From NCBI GenBank assembly GCA_018806915.1, contig JAGKQI010000033.1, positions 248,001 to 312,000 on the forward strand: 64,000 bases of DNA, given 5' to 3'. The stretch's first letter is position 1. Each line of letters opens with the position of its first letter. Positions 19,981 to 29,797 of the stretch are shown here, piece after piece. The stretch comes from Phytophthora colocasiae (taxonomy: Eukaryota > Oomycota > Peronosporomycetes > Peronosporales > Peronosporaceae). A program made the position numbers and the translations under genes. The notes under the pieces were generated by a model. The model was given only the letters and a program-made list of their open reading frames with translations. It was not told where the DNA came from and did not search any database.

Positions 19981-20963
19981 TGGCTACATTGCGTGCAACA
20001 CTGCAGGAGACAGCGAGGCTCCCATGGGTGAACGCCGCGTTCTTCGGGCTGCAGATGCTGTTGACGTGCATCGCCCTGATGGTGGGAGACGCCGGTGACG
20101 TGCGCGCGCACAACGACACGTTGTTGACCCCCGCAGCCTACGCCTTCTCGATCTGGAACGCCATCTATCTGCTCTGCATGATTCTTCTCATCACCGACGT
20201 CTCGTACGCTGGACTGGCACTCTACGACTCAGCGGCCAAGCCCAACGCACTGCGGCTGTGCTTCGCTGCGTCGTGTGTTGCCAACGGCTCGTGGTGCATC
20301 GCTTTGGCCAGTGGGAACGTGCCGGTCGCTAGTGGGATGGTATCGCTGCTGTGGTTGACTCTGCTCCCTCTCTACGTCTTCGCCAGCTACGAGCGCAACG
20401 TCCAGACTGTGCTGTGGCACGAGTATCTATGCAGTGAGTTGTGCGTCCGTCTGTACTTCGCGTGGATCACAGTGGAGACGGTTGTGAGTTGGACGATGGC
20501 GCTGCAGATCAAGGACGGTGGGTTTCTGCAGTTGTCGACGTATCTGACATTGCTGGCGGTGCTGCTAGCGGTGGCATTATCGGGGCTTTCGCACGGTCGC
20601 GATCCTGTTCTGGCGCTGGTGGTAACGTGGGCGTTGATTGGTGTCACCTCGAAGGACGTCTCGAGTTTTGACGGTCAAGTCCTTCAAGATTTCCAGAAGG
20701 TGCAAGTGGCCGCTACACTCGGGGCTGGAGTCTTGGTCGCAATGGTTTTGGTATCGTGTAGCTACTGGGTCATCGAATTCAACTGGTATTGCTCCCATCC
20801 ATCCAGCAAGTCAACTAACTGAACGCTAACTTGTGCTTCTGGTTGAGACACCCGTAGCAAGTCGAAGCCATTATCTCCCCGCCCAAGGCGCCTGTCGAGA
20901 CTTTCACAAGCTTCGGCCAAGGACAACGAATACGGATCGATCAGACTTGTGGCAGCAGCCTAA
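19981..20963 (+). CDS. TspO-like multi-pass membrane protein B
   Basis: The start is the ATG at 19981 (MATLRATLQETARL); an in-frame ATG at 19851 is less likely because paralogues begin close to the first helix. Exon 1 is 19981-20785, the intron 20786-20857 (GTATTG..CCGTAG, 72 nt) and exon 2 20858-20963, giving a basic tail ending in EYGSIRLVAAA. Without splicing the protein would end in an unrelated 10 residues. About seven hydrophobic helices and the motif TPAAYAFSIWNAIY place it near the TspO/MBR tryptophan-rich sensory proteins, membrane proteins that bind porphyrins or sterols in better-known members; function here is not known. Paralogues lie at 19417, 21170 and 22751. Confidence 0.75.
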
Positions 20964-20976
20964 AGATGCTCCTGCC
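20031..20976 (+). repeat. Right arm of the 946-bp inverted gene duplication
   Basis: Reverse complement of 16800-17745. It contains gene B from codon 18 to the stop plus 13 bp. Because B has the family N-terminus and a sensible upstream region, this arm is probably the source. Confidence 0.92.
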
Positions 20977-21169
20977 TGTTCTACATCAAGCGGTTTGCTT
21001 CATGGTCTCCGATGTATCCATGTTCATTTTGACTCAGAAATCTATTTCTCTCCAACCATCGTGCGTAATTTTTGATTTTCTGGCCAATCACAACAATTAA
21101 TCGGGTGGAAGAGCAGCTCACTATCTCATATCGACAACTCTACCATCGAGTGCCCGCGAGAAGCTCTCC

Positions 21170-22225
21170 ATGATGGATCCGCCGTCCCCGGGGCAGCATC
21201 TGCCAAGCGCCAACATCATTCTCTTCCTCATCCAAATTGCAGTCGTAATCGGCGTTTCATCCTTCGCGCCTGAGGGCTCCTGGTCACCTTCCAAAGCGCA
21301 TGAGGAATCCTCCGGGGCATTGGACAGTAGCGGGTCAATGGCGCTAGTGCCCGCGGCGAGCCCCGCAGCCTCCACATTGACGCCTAACAATCCCCTGGCG
21401 CCCCCTGTATACGTGTTCTTCATTTGGGTGCCCATCTACGTCTTCACAGGCATCACCGTCATCACCGACCGATTCTACCCGACCTACAGCTTCTACCTCA
21501 CATCGGACGACCCCAGCTTCCTTCGGCAATGGTTCCAGCTTGCCTGCTTAGCCAACATGGCGTGGATAGCGCTGGATATGTGGTTCAGCTGGGTGCATAT
21601 GGCTACATTTGCTCTGGGGGTGCTCTGGTGCACGGTTCTGCCTCTCTACTTGTTCGTAGTGCGCCACCCAACTCCGAGATACTCTCAAGCCTGGATCTAT
21701 TATTTCTGCAGTGAATTCTCCGTGCGCTTGTACTTCGGATGGCTAAGTGCTGATGTGATATTTGGCATCGCTGATGTAATGCAGTATCTACATGGGTCCT
21801 ACTTTGGATTCAGCGTCTACGCGATGCTGCTGGGGGCTCTATTGGTGTTGGCATTCGGCACATATGTCCACGGAAGAGATCCAGTTGTGGGTCTTGTTGT
21901 TACGTGGGCTTTGGTTGGTCTTATCTTCAAGCACGCGACGTTCCCAGGAGATACTCAAGATGTGTTCAACAAGCTACGCGCTGTCGCAATCGTCGTGGCT
22001 CCCGTTTTCCCGATTCTCGTGTTTATTGACAGCGTACGATACGTCTACGTCGTTCATTGGAAAGCGTAAGTTTTGGGTGCAGCAGTGTGTAGATTATTTT
22101 GTCGACAGTTGATAGCTCACATTGTATTTTTATTCTTTTTTTTTTACGTAAGGGTCCCAAGCGGTAGCAACGAGTACTACAAGCCTTTTGTGTTCGAGAC
22201 AACAGCCGACTACGGAACGGTGTGA
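21170..22225 (+). CDS. TspO-like multi-pass membrane protein C
   Basis: Exon 1 is 21170-22065, intron 22066-22152 (GCGTAAGT donor context, TTTTTTTTACGTAAG acceptor) and exon 2 22153-22225, ending in TTADYGTV. Compared with paralogues B and D it has an extra hydrophilic segment of about 50 residues between helix 1 and the motif region (ASTLTPNNPLAPPVYVFFIW). The helix count is about seven. The conserved YGRDP/HGRDPVVGLVVTWALVGLIF region near the C-terminus is shared with B. Substrate and location are not shown by the sequence; a membrane of the secretory pathway or an organelle is possible. Confidence 0.75.
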
Positions 22226-22750
22226 GCTGCCATTATGAAACCAAGGATAGTTCGTTGTTTATACATCGGTCAGCCGACGTTTTTGATCCAGTTCAAGGAC
22301 TTTTCATGAAGTACTTTATTACAGAAGCAAGTTCGACGACCTGGCTGGGATGAGCTTTTCCTTGTTTAGTGTCGACATCTTCAAAATGCAACAACCCACG
22401 GAGCGATTCTTCTCACAAGTTAGGATCGCTCTGTGGGGATATCTACCTTACTCTTGCGAGGTACGTGGCGCATTACCGTGCTTTGATAGCGGATCTATTT
22501 GGTCGGGATAATGATGCCACTTGACCCTGCCGTTGATCATGTTGAAGTTGACCTCACATCGTTAACATTCTGGTAGGTAGATGCACGCAGCAACATCTTG
22601 ATATGGGACAGTGTCAAGCAGATCCGATCAAGTGGCTCGTTCTAACGGGTTTTAGCCACTTGTCCCTGGTTGCATTCATCTTCTTAGCAGCACTTTCCCA
22701 CCAACCATTCTCCATTTTGCAACTTGAAGACATCACCACAGAACTAAACC
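22226..22750. other. Intergenic, between two membrane protein genes
   Basis: No gene is seen. It holds the 3' region of C and the promoter of D; no strong initiator match was found. Confidence 0.5.
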
Positions 22751-23707
22751 ATGGAAGGCACGTGGTTCGCTCTTATCAATGCTGGGCTGTTCCTGATGCA
22801 AGCCATCGTGAACATCGTCTATGCTAAGCACTTCGTGCCGGTCGCACGGGAATACGAGACCCTTATCACCCCCGCGAGTTTCGCCTTGGTGCTGTGGATT
22901 GTCGTCTACGCACTGGAGGCTGTGCTCGTCAGTGTCGATGTCTTTGCGCCACGCTACTCGATGTTCGCCGATGCCAACCAACCAGCACAACTTCGTTTGT
23001 GCTTCGGCGCGACGTGCATCCTCAACACATTATGGGTGTTCCTGTACGTCTCTGGTCACGTGTACGCGTCCACAGTGGCCATCTACGCACTCTGGCTAGC
23101 ACTTCTGGTGCTCTACATTTACGCAGTTAATGACCGAAACGCACGTGAGACCGGGCCGTTCGACTGGATTCTGTACTTGTGCAACGAAGTCCCCATTTCG
23201 ATGTACTTCGCGTGGGTCACAACTGTCGCCTTCACGGAGCTGGCGATGTCGATGCAGCATTCAAATCACGATTTCCTGAGGATCACAACCTACGTGTCGT
23301 ATCTCTCCGTTGTCATCGTACTGGGGCTTCTGACATCTCGATACGCACAGGACATGCTCGCTGGTCTTGTCATTATCTGGTACCTGGTCGCCGTCTCAAT
23401 CAAGCACGTGCATTTCCCGGAGTCGGTGGAATGCATGGATATCGCTGTTCGCTCGTGCGCTGGAGAGGGTGCGGCAATTATCGCAGCTGTGCTGGCAATC
23501 GAATTATGCCAGTCCTTCATGGAGGACAGGTAAGTTTTTCGTGCGAATGGTCGGAAGTTGACGGGCATGTTCGCTAATGAGCGTGCAACTTGTGTGCGTG
23601 TACTTGTATGAAACGTGCGCGTGGAGTGCAGCCGTCCTCCAGCCTCAGGAATGGGTTCGGGAATGGCTGTCGTCGCGGGTGCCTCCTACGGCGCCACCAG
23701 TGCATAA
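22751..23707 (+). CDS. TspO-like multi-pass membrane protein D
   Basis: Exon 1 is 22751-23529 (MEGTWFALINAGLFLMQ), intron 23530-23631 (GTAAGT..GTGCAG, 102 nt), exon 2 23632-23707, encoding a Gly/Ala/Ser-rich tail with ASYGATSA. The last exon thus again ends with a YG motif as in B, C and the remnant. Seven hydrophobic segments are visible, with the family motif ITPASFALVLWIVVYAL after the first helix. D is closest to the remnant at 19417. The four family members in 4.3 kb on one strand indicate local tandem duplication. Confidence 0.75.
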
Positions 23708-23899
23708 TAGCGCACTTCCTGCTGTTCCTCGAGCTACTGCTCGCGTTTCTATTGCCGAGCGCTCCGCCATTGGAATGGCAATCCCGTAGCGACTAACAGT
23801 AGCTCGACTTCTCTTTCAATACTCCAATATGTATGAACGTGTCTTGTTTCCATGGCTTTCGTCACGATTGTTTCTGTGCCATGATTGATGGGGCATTGT

Positions 23900-25136
23900 T
23901 CAGCGATGCATTGCTTTTTCACAAGACCGCGATCTTGAACGTTGAGAACGCTGTCGTTTGCCTGACCGAGGTGACGATGACGCATCACGACGTCGAGAGG
24001 TGCTTTTTCCCTCGCTTTCCTTCTCTCTTTCATACTTAGACCGGCTTCTTGACCGGTGTTTGTGTTTGTGTCTGTGCTTGTGTTTGCTCGACTTTTTCGT
24101 TTTTATCGAGCGGCGACGATGCGAGGATTCATCGGAATCCGACTCACTATCACTGTTTCCCACACTTCGTGCCTGTTTCTCCAGTTTCTTTAACAACTTC
24201 TTCTTTTGCTTCATTGATAAAGTTGCCAATAACGCATCTTCCACAGCTTCCACATCCTCTGTTAGCATAAAAAATCGGTCAGAAATCAACATCCCATCGA
24301 TCCACAGTAAAACAAACACGCACCGTCATCCGACTGCAGGATTTCAAACTCTTCCCCAGTCGTTGTCTGCTGCATCTCCAGTGGCAACGCTCCTTTCCTT
24401 AGCACCAGCTCCTGCTTGGCCGACTTGAGCTTGTTAATCTCCGTCACTGGGTCTTCCCACCTTTGCCTCGTAGCATCTACATACAAAGGATCAGTAACAT
24501 CCCCACCACAACCCATTTCATCTCTTTCAACCCACCATTTGGATTCTGGTCGCGAAGTTTGCACTCTCTGTCTCCGCTCTGATGTCCCCACTCGCCACAT
24601 CGAATGCAGCGCACATTACGCAGTCTCAACCCCACTGGATTGAAATTTACTCGGATAGTCTCCGTGTATTTACCCTCTACAGGTGCATCCTTCAGCATAG
24701 GAAATCTCTCCACCTGATCTTTGATCGTCAGCGTCTCCTCCGCTCTCCTGCCCACGTATCTCTCGAGTTTCGAGCGCTGAGAGTCTCCACGTCGCTCAGC
24801 TTTGCGTCTGAACTCCCTCACGGCCGCATCCTCCTGTATTTGTGTCTGGTGCGTCTTTCTCGCAGTTTCTTTGGCCTCTGGAAGCCCCGGGGGTGCTGCA
24901 TACAAGAAATTCACCTGTTGACTGGCAGCGCGACGAGCTGCAGCGACATCTCCAGCTGCAGCCGCGGCCTGTTGCGCCTGCAGAGCATCCGCCGCCTTTC
25001 GCACCTCCTTAGCCTTCTCCTTCTCCTTCTCGCGCTGCTCTCGCTCCTTGGCCTGCTGCTCCGCCACCCACACGCGCTTCTGGTTGGCCTTACTGGCCGG
25101 GTGCCATGACTTCTGCCCCAGGAATTGCAACGACAT
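23900..25136 (-). CDS. CIR1: CIR1-like protein (CBF1-interacting co-repressor N-terminal domain, RS tail)
   Basis: Three exons on the minus strand: 25136-24536, 24476-24324 and 24258-23900, with introns of 59 and 65 nt; the phases join properly. The start is the ATG giving MSLQFLGQKSWHPAS, because the open frame upstream begins only with TTG. The Cir_N motif (FLGQKSWHPASKANQKRVW), the NFLYAAPPG motif and the zinc-knuckle-like NVRCIRCGEWGHQSGDREC are diagnostic of CIR1. The middle exon ends in an acidic EFEILQSDDE, and the last exon has the KQKKKLLKKLEK helix and a long Ser/Arg/His-Lys tail. In animals CIR1 is a nuclear co-repressor with links to splicing factors; a nuclear role in RNA processing or transcription is likely here. 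CWC25 shares the N-terminal motif but lacks the knuckle. Confidence 0.88.
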
Positions 25137-25273
25137 AGGCAAAACTTGAGCCAATGACCCTGTGTAACAACAAACTTACAAGTCAACACACACCACAGAT
25201 AAGCATAAAATTCGATAGGAGCAAAAAATGTGATCGAAATTGCGTAGGACTATTTGCTAGATTACCTACAACC
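25137..25273. promoter_or_regulatory. Shared promoter region of the CIR1-like and EIPR1-like genes
   Basis: Only 137 bp separate the two divergent start codons, so this stretch must hold both promoters and leaders. No clear initiator or TATA element was identified. Confidence 0.45.
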
Positions 25274-26653
25274 ATGTTCGGCGGTGGGGAATGCAGCTTC
25301 AGCTTCGGCACCAAGGTCTCTTCGACGAAAGGGGGAATGCGCTATTTACTTATTGGCTAATGTGTAGCTGTGTTGCACGTATTGAGAACAGGTGCGAACG
25401 CTGGAGCCTGTGCTGGCGGAGAAGGATCGTGCGCAGTTTTTCGTGGGCACCAGCACCTTGAACCAGCCCAACCTGGTGCGTATCCATTCGTACCGTTGTT
25501 TTACCTGTTAATACTACGACACTAAAGTTTATAATTTTATACCTATAGATCCACTTGGTGGAGATCAACGACGATGCCAGTGAAGTCGTGGCATTGCAGG
25601 TGCTTCGTCACCCTGGAGAGGTGCTGAGTCTGGCTCCGAGCCCTCAAGATCGGCAGTTGCTGGTTACGTGTGGGAAGCAGCGAGGACAGGCAGCAGAGGC
25701 TTCGCTCTGGAAGGTACCAGACGCTGAGCAACCTGCTTCTAACATGGGAGAAGGTGGAGAGGATACTGATACAACTACTACAGCTCAGGATCTCGAGCAG
25801 TTAGCTGCGTTTCCGGCACAAAAGCTGCCAGTGACTGAGTAGGAGCGACCATTTGCGTGTGTATCTGTGTGGCTTTGAAGCTAAAGCTGATAGTTGTGTT
25901 ATTTTTTGGATGTATAGAGTTGCGTGGAGCGCTACAGCCGACACGCCAACTTTGGCTTCAGCACACGAGACACTCCTGCGTACGTGGCAGATAAGCGGTG
26001 GATCTGTGGAGGCACAAGACAAATTAGAGCTGGACGTGTCCATGTTGGGAGGAACCACTAAGAAAGGAGCAAGCGCTTTGAAGTGGGACCCGCACCATGC
26101 TTCTCAATTGGCTTTCGCTCTTGGTGGCAGTGTGCGCACGTGGGACCTAAGGGCCAAGCAGGACAGCGTCAGTGTTGAAGATGCACACCCGAGCGCGACG
26201 ATTTCCCTCGACTTCAACCCGAACAAGCCACACGCCCTCGCAAGTGGAGGAGATGATGGCAAGCTCAAGTTCTGGGACTTGCGCTACGCTCGCAAGCCAG
26301 TGCTGTCACTGAACGCGCAGTCACATTGGGTCTGGAGCACTCGCTACCATCCGCAGCACGACCAGCTTGTTCTCTCAGGAGGATCAGACGCGACACTGGC
26401 GCTGTGGCGAGTCTCTTCAATTTCATCGTCTCCGCTGGTCGAGCTGGATGAGCGAGATCTCATGGACGAAACAGCGGGTGGAGCTGCAGTGGCAGACACG
26501 CTGATTCGGCGGTTTGAAGAGCACGAGGACGCAGTGTACGCGGCGAGATGGGCCGCCGGGGGAGATGCCTGGATGTTTGCTTCTGTTTCGTACGATGGCT
26601 GTCTTGCTGTGAACCACGTGCCATCGACAGAGAAGTACAAGATATTGCTGTAG
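25274..26653 (+). CDS. EIPR1: EIPR1/TSSC1-like WD40 protein
   Basis: Four exons: 25274-25315, 25392-25475, 25549-25838 and 25918-26653; introns are 76, 73 and 79 nt and all phases agree. Repeats of WD40 type are visible (LAFALGGSVRTWDLRAK, ALASGGDDGKLKFWDLR, LVLSGGSDATLALWRV), as are the family features LDFNPNKPH, SHWVWSTRYHP and the C-terminal YKILL. In animals and plants EIPR1 binds the EARP and GARP tethering complexes and helps endosomal recycling and dense-core vesicle traffic; the same cytosolic role is expected. The gene is divergent from the CIR1-like gene and convergent with the next, 210 bp away. Confidence 0.9.
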
Positions 26654-26863
26654 AAGAACTGCAACTAATTAGGCATGTTACTGAGTCTTTGCTGTTTATG
26701 TTGCTTTGGTTGGTACGTCGGGCCTGGAGACCTGCTGTCTGACTGTCTGTCGAGTGGGGGATCGCTCGATATCTACACCACTTCACTGTTTTAGCTCTCT
26801 CTGCTATCGCTACTGCTCTACTGAACGCTTGTTTCACGCACCTCACATCACGTTAAGCTTCAC

Positions 26864-29488
26864 TCAACCGCGCATGAGCTTGCTCGCCTCGTTACGGAGC
26901 CAGTCGAGCTCGTCCATAGCCTGCTGGAATCCTACCATATCGCCCTTCCCAACGCAATCTGCCACCTTTTGAGCCGCAGCGGCAAGTCTCTCTTCCAGCG
27001 TATTGTTGCCCCCAACTTCAAGTCTCTGTGATGCTGCTGACGACCCCGAAGACACTGTACTGGCACCAAGAGCTGCAGTAGAAGTACCCGTTCCGGCGCT
27101 ACGCACAATCCCTGAGCCAGGTGCGAGCATCTTCTTCGTAGACGCCTTCGGCGTCAAGCGTGGCATACCATGGAACCCAGGTGGCGCTGTCACAGACGGT
27201 GCCGTGGCCGGCACGCGGTCCCCACGGTCCTCTTTCTTGGTTGCCAGCAAACGGGCTGCATTACTTGCTCCAAGTCCCAGCGAGCTCTGAATAATCTCAT
27301 CCTTGGCGCGAGTCTTGTCTTCGGTGCTTAGACTTCCTCGTCGTGCCAGTTCCGCTACTTTACGGAGACGCGCACCGTTTGGACTCATCATCGGCAGACC
27401 ATTGCCTTTTGAGGATGACGTAGTAGACGCGTCATCGTCGTCATCTCCCATCGGAGGCGGGGGCGGTGGAGGCGGAATCGACAACGCTGACAGACCACCT
27501 TGTTGCTGCCGCGCAGCATTGTAGAAGGACACAAAACTGCCCGATATTTCTGCTGTATCATCGTAGCCACCGGTTACCTGGACGATATCTTCATCTGTGT
27601 AATCTTGCGAGCTGGATTCATCATTGGCTGAAGTTGATGAGCTCACATCGGAGGCTGAGTCCTCGAGGATCCCATCCTCAGCATCGCCATGGCGCTCAGC
27701 AATGCCAGGCATTGTACCGGACGTGCCATAACTTGCGTATCCTCCCATCTCATTATTATCGCCAAATGACAGGTCACGCGCGAGTTCGAGGCGGCTTTTG
27801 CTGCGTCGACGGAACTTGAAAAACTCAGCAGCATTGCCGAAGCTTCCACGCCGAGCAGCGTTGGCTCCTCCAGAAAGAGGCATACTGCTTGAGTTCGGTG
27901 GAGAACTTGACAGCATCCCCGATGAAGATGGAGGTGGCGGAGGAATTTGAGCGCCTGGGTTACCCCGACCACGACTTGGTGGCTGCAGTGAAAGGCCCGT
28001 TAGCTGGGCAGCAGCTTCGGCGGCAGACAAGTTGAGTCCTCCTGAGCTGGTCTCAGCGTCTGAATCCACCAGTTTCTTCCGCCCGGTATTAGTCTGGGGT
28101 GTATTAAGCACGGCTTCAGCCACTTGCCACGGCACTGTCATCGAAGGTCGTCTTGTGAGCCCAGGTGGAGGAGCAAGTACAGCATTCTGGTCCTGTGCTT
28201 GGCCTGCCCCAGTTCCAGCGTCGCCAGTAGAAGTCGATTCGTCCTTCGACGCGATATTATAGTAAGATGTCTGCTGGTTGTAGAAGGTAGCTCCACTGCT
28301 TGCAGAGGCATTGAGTTTCTTGGTCCGAGCGGGTGGCGGGGACCATGAAGGCAGCGCTGTGGAAACAAAGCCACCACTTTCATCCATTGGCGGCGGAGGC
28401 GGGAACGAGTCTTCTGGGAACTGCAGCAACGAATTGCGGCTTGAATTGGCGCCATCATCCAAACTTCCACGGCCTGGATCTGTTTCCTGCGAAGAATTCG
28501 AGTTGCCATTTCCTCCAAAGTCGTAAGAAGAAAAATAATCTTCGGGTGTCTGGCCACCAGAGTACGAATAGCGCATGGGCATGTCATTCGCAGTTGAGTC
28601 CATGTTCGGTAGTTGCGAACTACGCGAACGACTTCGGTGGCCACGAACCGGAATGACTTCTCCTGATGTTCCTGAGCTGAGAGGTCCATGACTGCGACTA
28701 AGGTCACTTGGGCCGTGACTGCGACTGAGATCATTGACAAAGCCACTGTACTGCGCACTGCCGAACTGTGTACTGCTGCTGCTTCGAGTGTGGTGGGAGC
28801 GTTTCGGTGTGTTTCCTGGAGTTAGTGAGCTTCGTAGATTATCGCGGTAGTGGGACTTGGCTGCGTTGTTCAACACCGCCTTACTAACAAGGCCGGTCAC
28901 TTCACTCGCGTGAACTGGTGTATTCTGGGACGCCATTCGTAAAGCTGTGAGCTGCTTGAGCTCTTGCACCGACATGCCCGTCTTAGGCACCACTGGAGGG
29001 GTAGCCACTGCTGCAGGTGTGGACGTAGCATTGACCACTGCCATGTTGATCTTGGGTGTAGCTGGTCTCGAAGACGAGAATCCTTCGGGCGCAGCGGTCT
29101 TGGGCGTAGCTGGGTTTCCCCCAGATTGTTGCATCCTCTTCTGTGTGAGGCGTTTAAGATCTTCCACCGTCATTCCGCTCTTGATTCCCATTTTTGCCCC
29201 AGGCATTGAGGGTTTTTGAACGCCTGGACGAGCGACAGTGTTGGCACTACGGTATCCTCCGCTGCGGTTGGGGTGGAAGCCTGGAGCCTTGGTCTGTTGT
29301 TGCTGTTGTTGCTGCTGTTGTTTCTGGTACTGTTGGTATTGGTACGGGTTCTGCTGGGCCTGTGCTTGAGCCATCTGCTGCTGGTAGGCTGAGTACTGCT
29401 GCTGCTGCTGCTGCTGGGCCGCGGTCTGCTGCTGCATGTAGCTCTGCTGCGAGCGCACGCCCCCCTTGCGGCGGTTCATGTCCGCCAT
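26864..29488 (-). CDS. Large Gln/Ser/Pro-rich protein of unknown function
   Basis: The start is taken at 29488 (MADMNRRKGGVRS), since the open stretch upstream adds only 12 residues. The N-terminus has several polyglutamine tracts (CAG/CTG runs around 29300-29420). Two copies of a short helical motif follow, GMTVEDLKRLTQKRM and GMSVQELKQLTALRM. Long Ser/Thr/Pro-rich stretches, a polyproline run (IPPPPPPPPM, a potential EVH1 or SH3 ligand) and a conserved-looking C-terminal helix (LEERLAAAAQKVADCVG) complete it. No enzymatic domain was recognised. Intrinsically disordered scaffold or regulator is the most that can be said. No intron is needed across 2.6 kb. Confidence 0.7.
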   Translation of the reverse strand: MADMNRRKGGVRSQQSYMQQQTAAQQQQQQQYSAYQQQMAQAQAQQNPYQYQQYQKQQQQQQQQQTKAPGFHPNRSGGYRSANTVARPGVQKPSMPGAKMGIKSGMTVEDLKRLTQKRMQQSGGNPATPKTAAPEGFSSSRPATPKINMAVVNATSTPAAVATPPVVPKTGMSVQELKQLTALRMASQNTPVHASEVTGLVSKAVLNNAAKSHYRDNLRSSLTPGNTPKRSHHTRSSSSTQFGSAQYSGFVNDLSRSHGPSDLSRSHGPLSSGTSGEVIPVRGHRSRSRSSQLPNMDSTANDMPMRYSYSGGQTPEDYFSSYDFGGNGNSNSSQETDPGRGSLDDGANSSRNSLLQFPEDSFPPPPPMDESGGFVSTALPSWSPPPARTKKLNASASSGATFYNQQTSYYNIASKDESTSTGDAGTGAGQAQDQNAVLAPPPGLTRRPSMTVPWQVAEAVLNTPQTNTGRKKLVDSDAETSSGGLNLSAAEAAAQLTGLSLQPPSRGRGNPGAQIPPPPPSSSGMLSSSPPNSSSMPLSGGANAARRGSFGNAAEFFKFRRRSKSRLELARDLSFGDNNEMGGYASYGTSGTMPGIAERHGDAEDGILEDSASDVSSSTSANDESSSQDYTDEDIVQVTGGYDDTAEISGSFVSFYNAARQQQGGLSALSIPPPPPPPPMGDDDDDASTTSSSKGNGLPMMSPNGARLRKVAELARRGSLSTEDKTRAKDEIIQSSLGLGASNAARLLATKKEDRGDRVPATAPSVTAPPGFHGMPRLTPKASTKKMLAPGSGIVRSAGTGTSTAALGASTVSSGSSAASQRLEVGGNNTLEERLAAAAQKVADCVGKGDMVGFQQAMDELDWLRNEASKLMRG

Positions 29489-29797
29489 GGCACGCACTGA
29501 CTCACGAGACGCACGACACGACACACACCACGATCTGCTGCTTGTGCCTCCGTTTCGGGCTCACTTGGCTCGGATTTATAGCTCTTCGCCCCCCTCGTCC
29601 GTTCCGTAAACATACTGAGATATGTATGTGGCTATGACAATTATAATTATATATTTTATAAAAGGCTATAAAATTAATTACTTCCTATGTCAACCACTGA
29701 TTACTGATTTAGTAAACATGTGTAAAACAAATCATTACTTTGATGTATTCAAAGATCGTGACTGTTCGACACTTGCACTACACGTTGAAGACATCTC
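29489..29797. promoter_or_regulatory. Divergent promoter region
   Basis: The 309-bp stretch lies between two divergent host genes and contains an AT-rich block (29636-29690, TATAATTATATATTTTATAA type). It must hold both promoters; individual elements could not be placed. Confidence 0.4.

Noticed and set aside
24049..24110. GT-rich microsatellite
   Set aside because: It is the coding sequence of the KHKHRHKHKH stretch in the CIR1-like gene on the minus strand.
23900..25136. Assignment as splicing factor CWC25
   Set aside because: The N-terminal Cir_N motif is shared, but the zinc-knuckle-like CIRCGEWGHQSGDREC and the order of segments fit CIR1 better.
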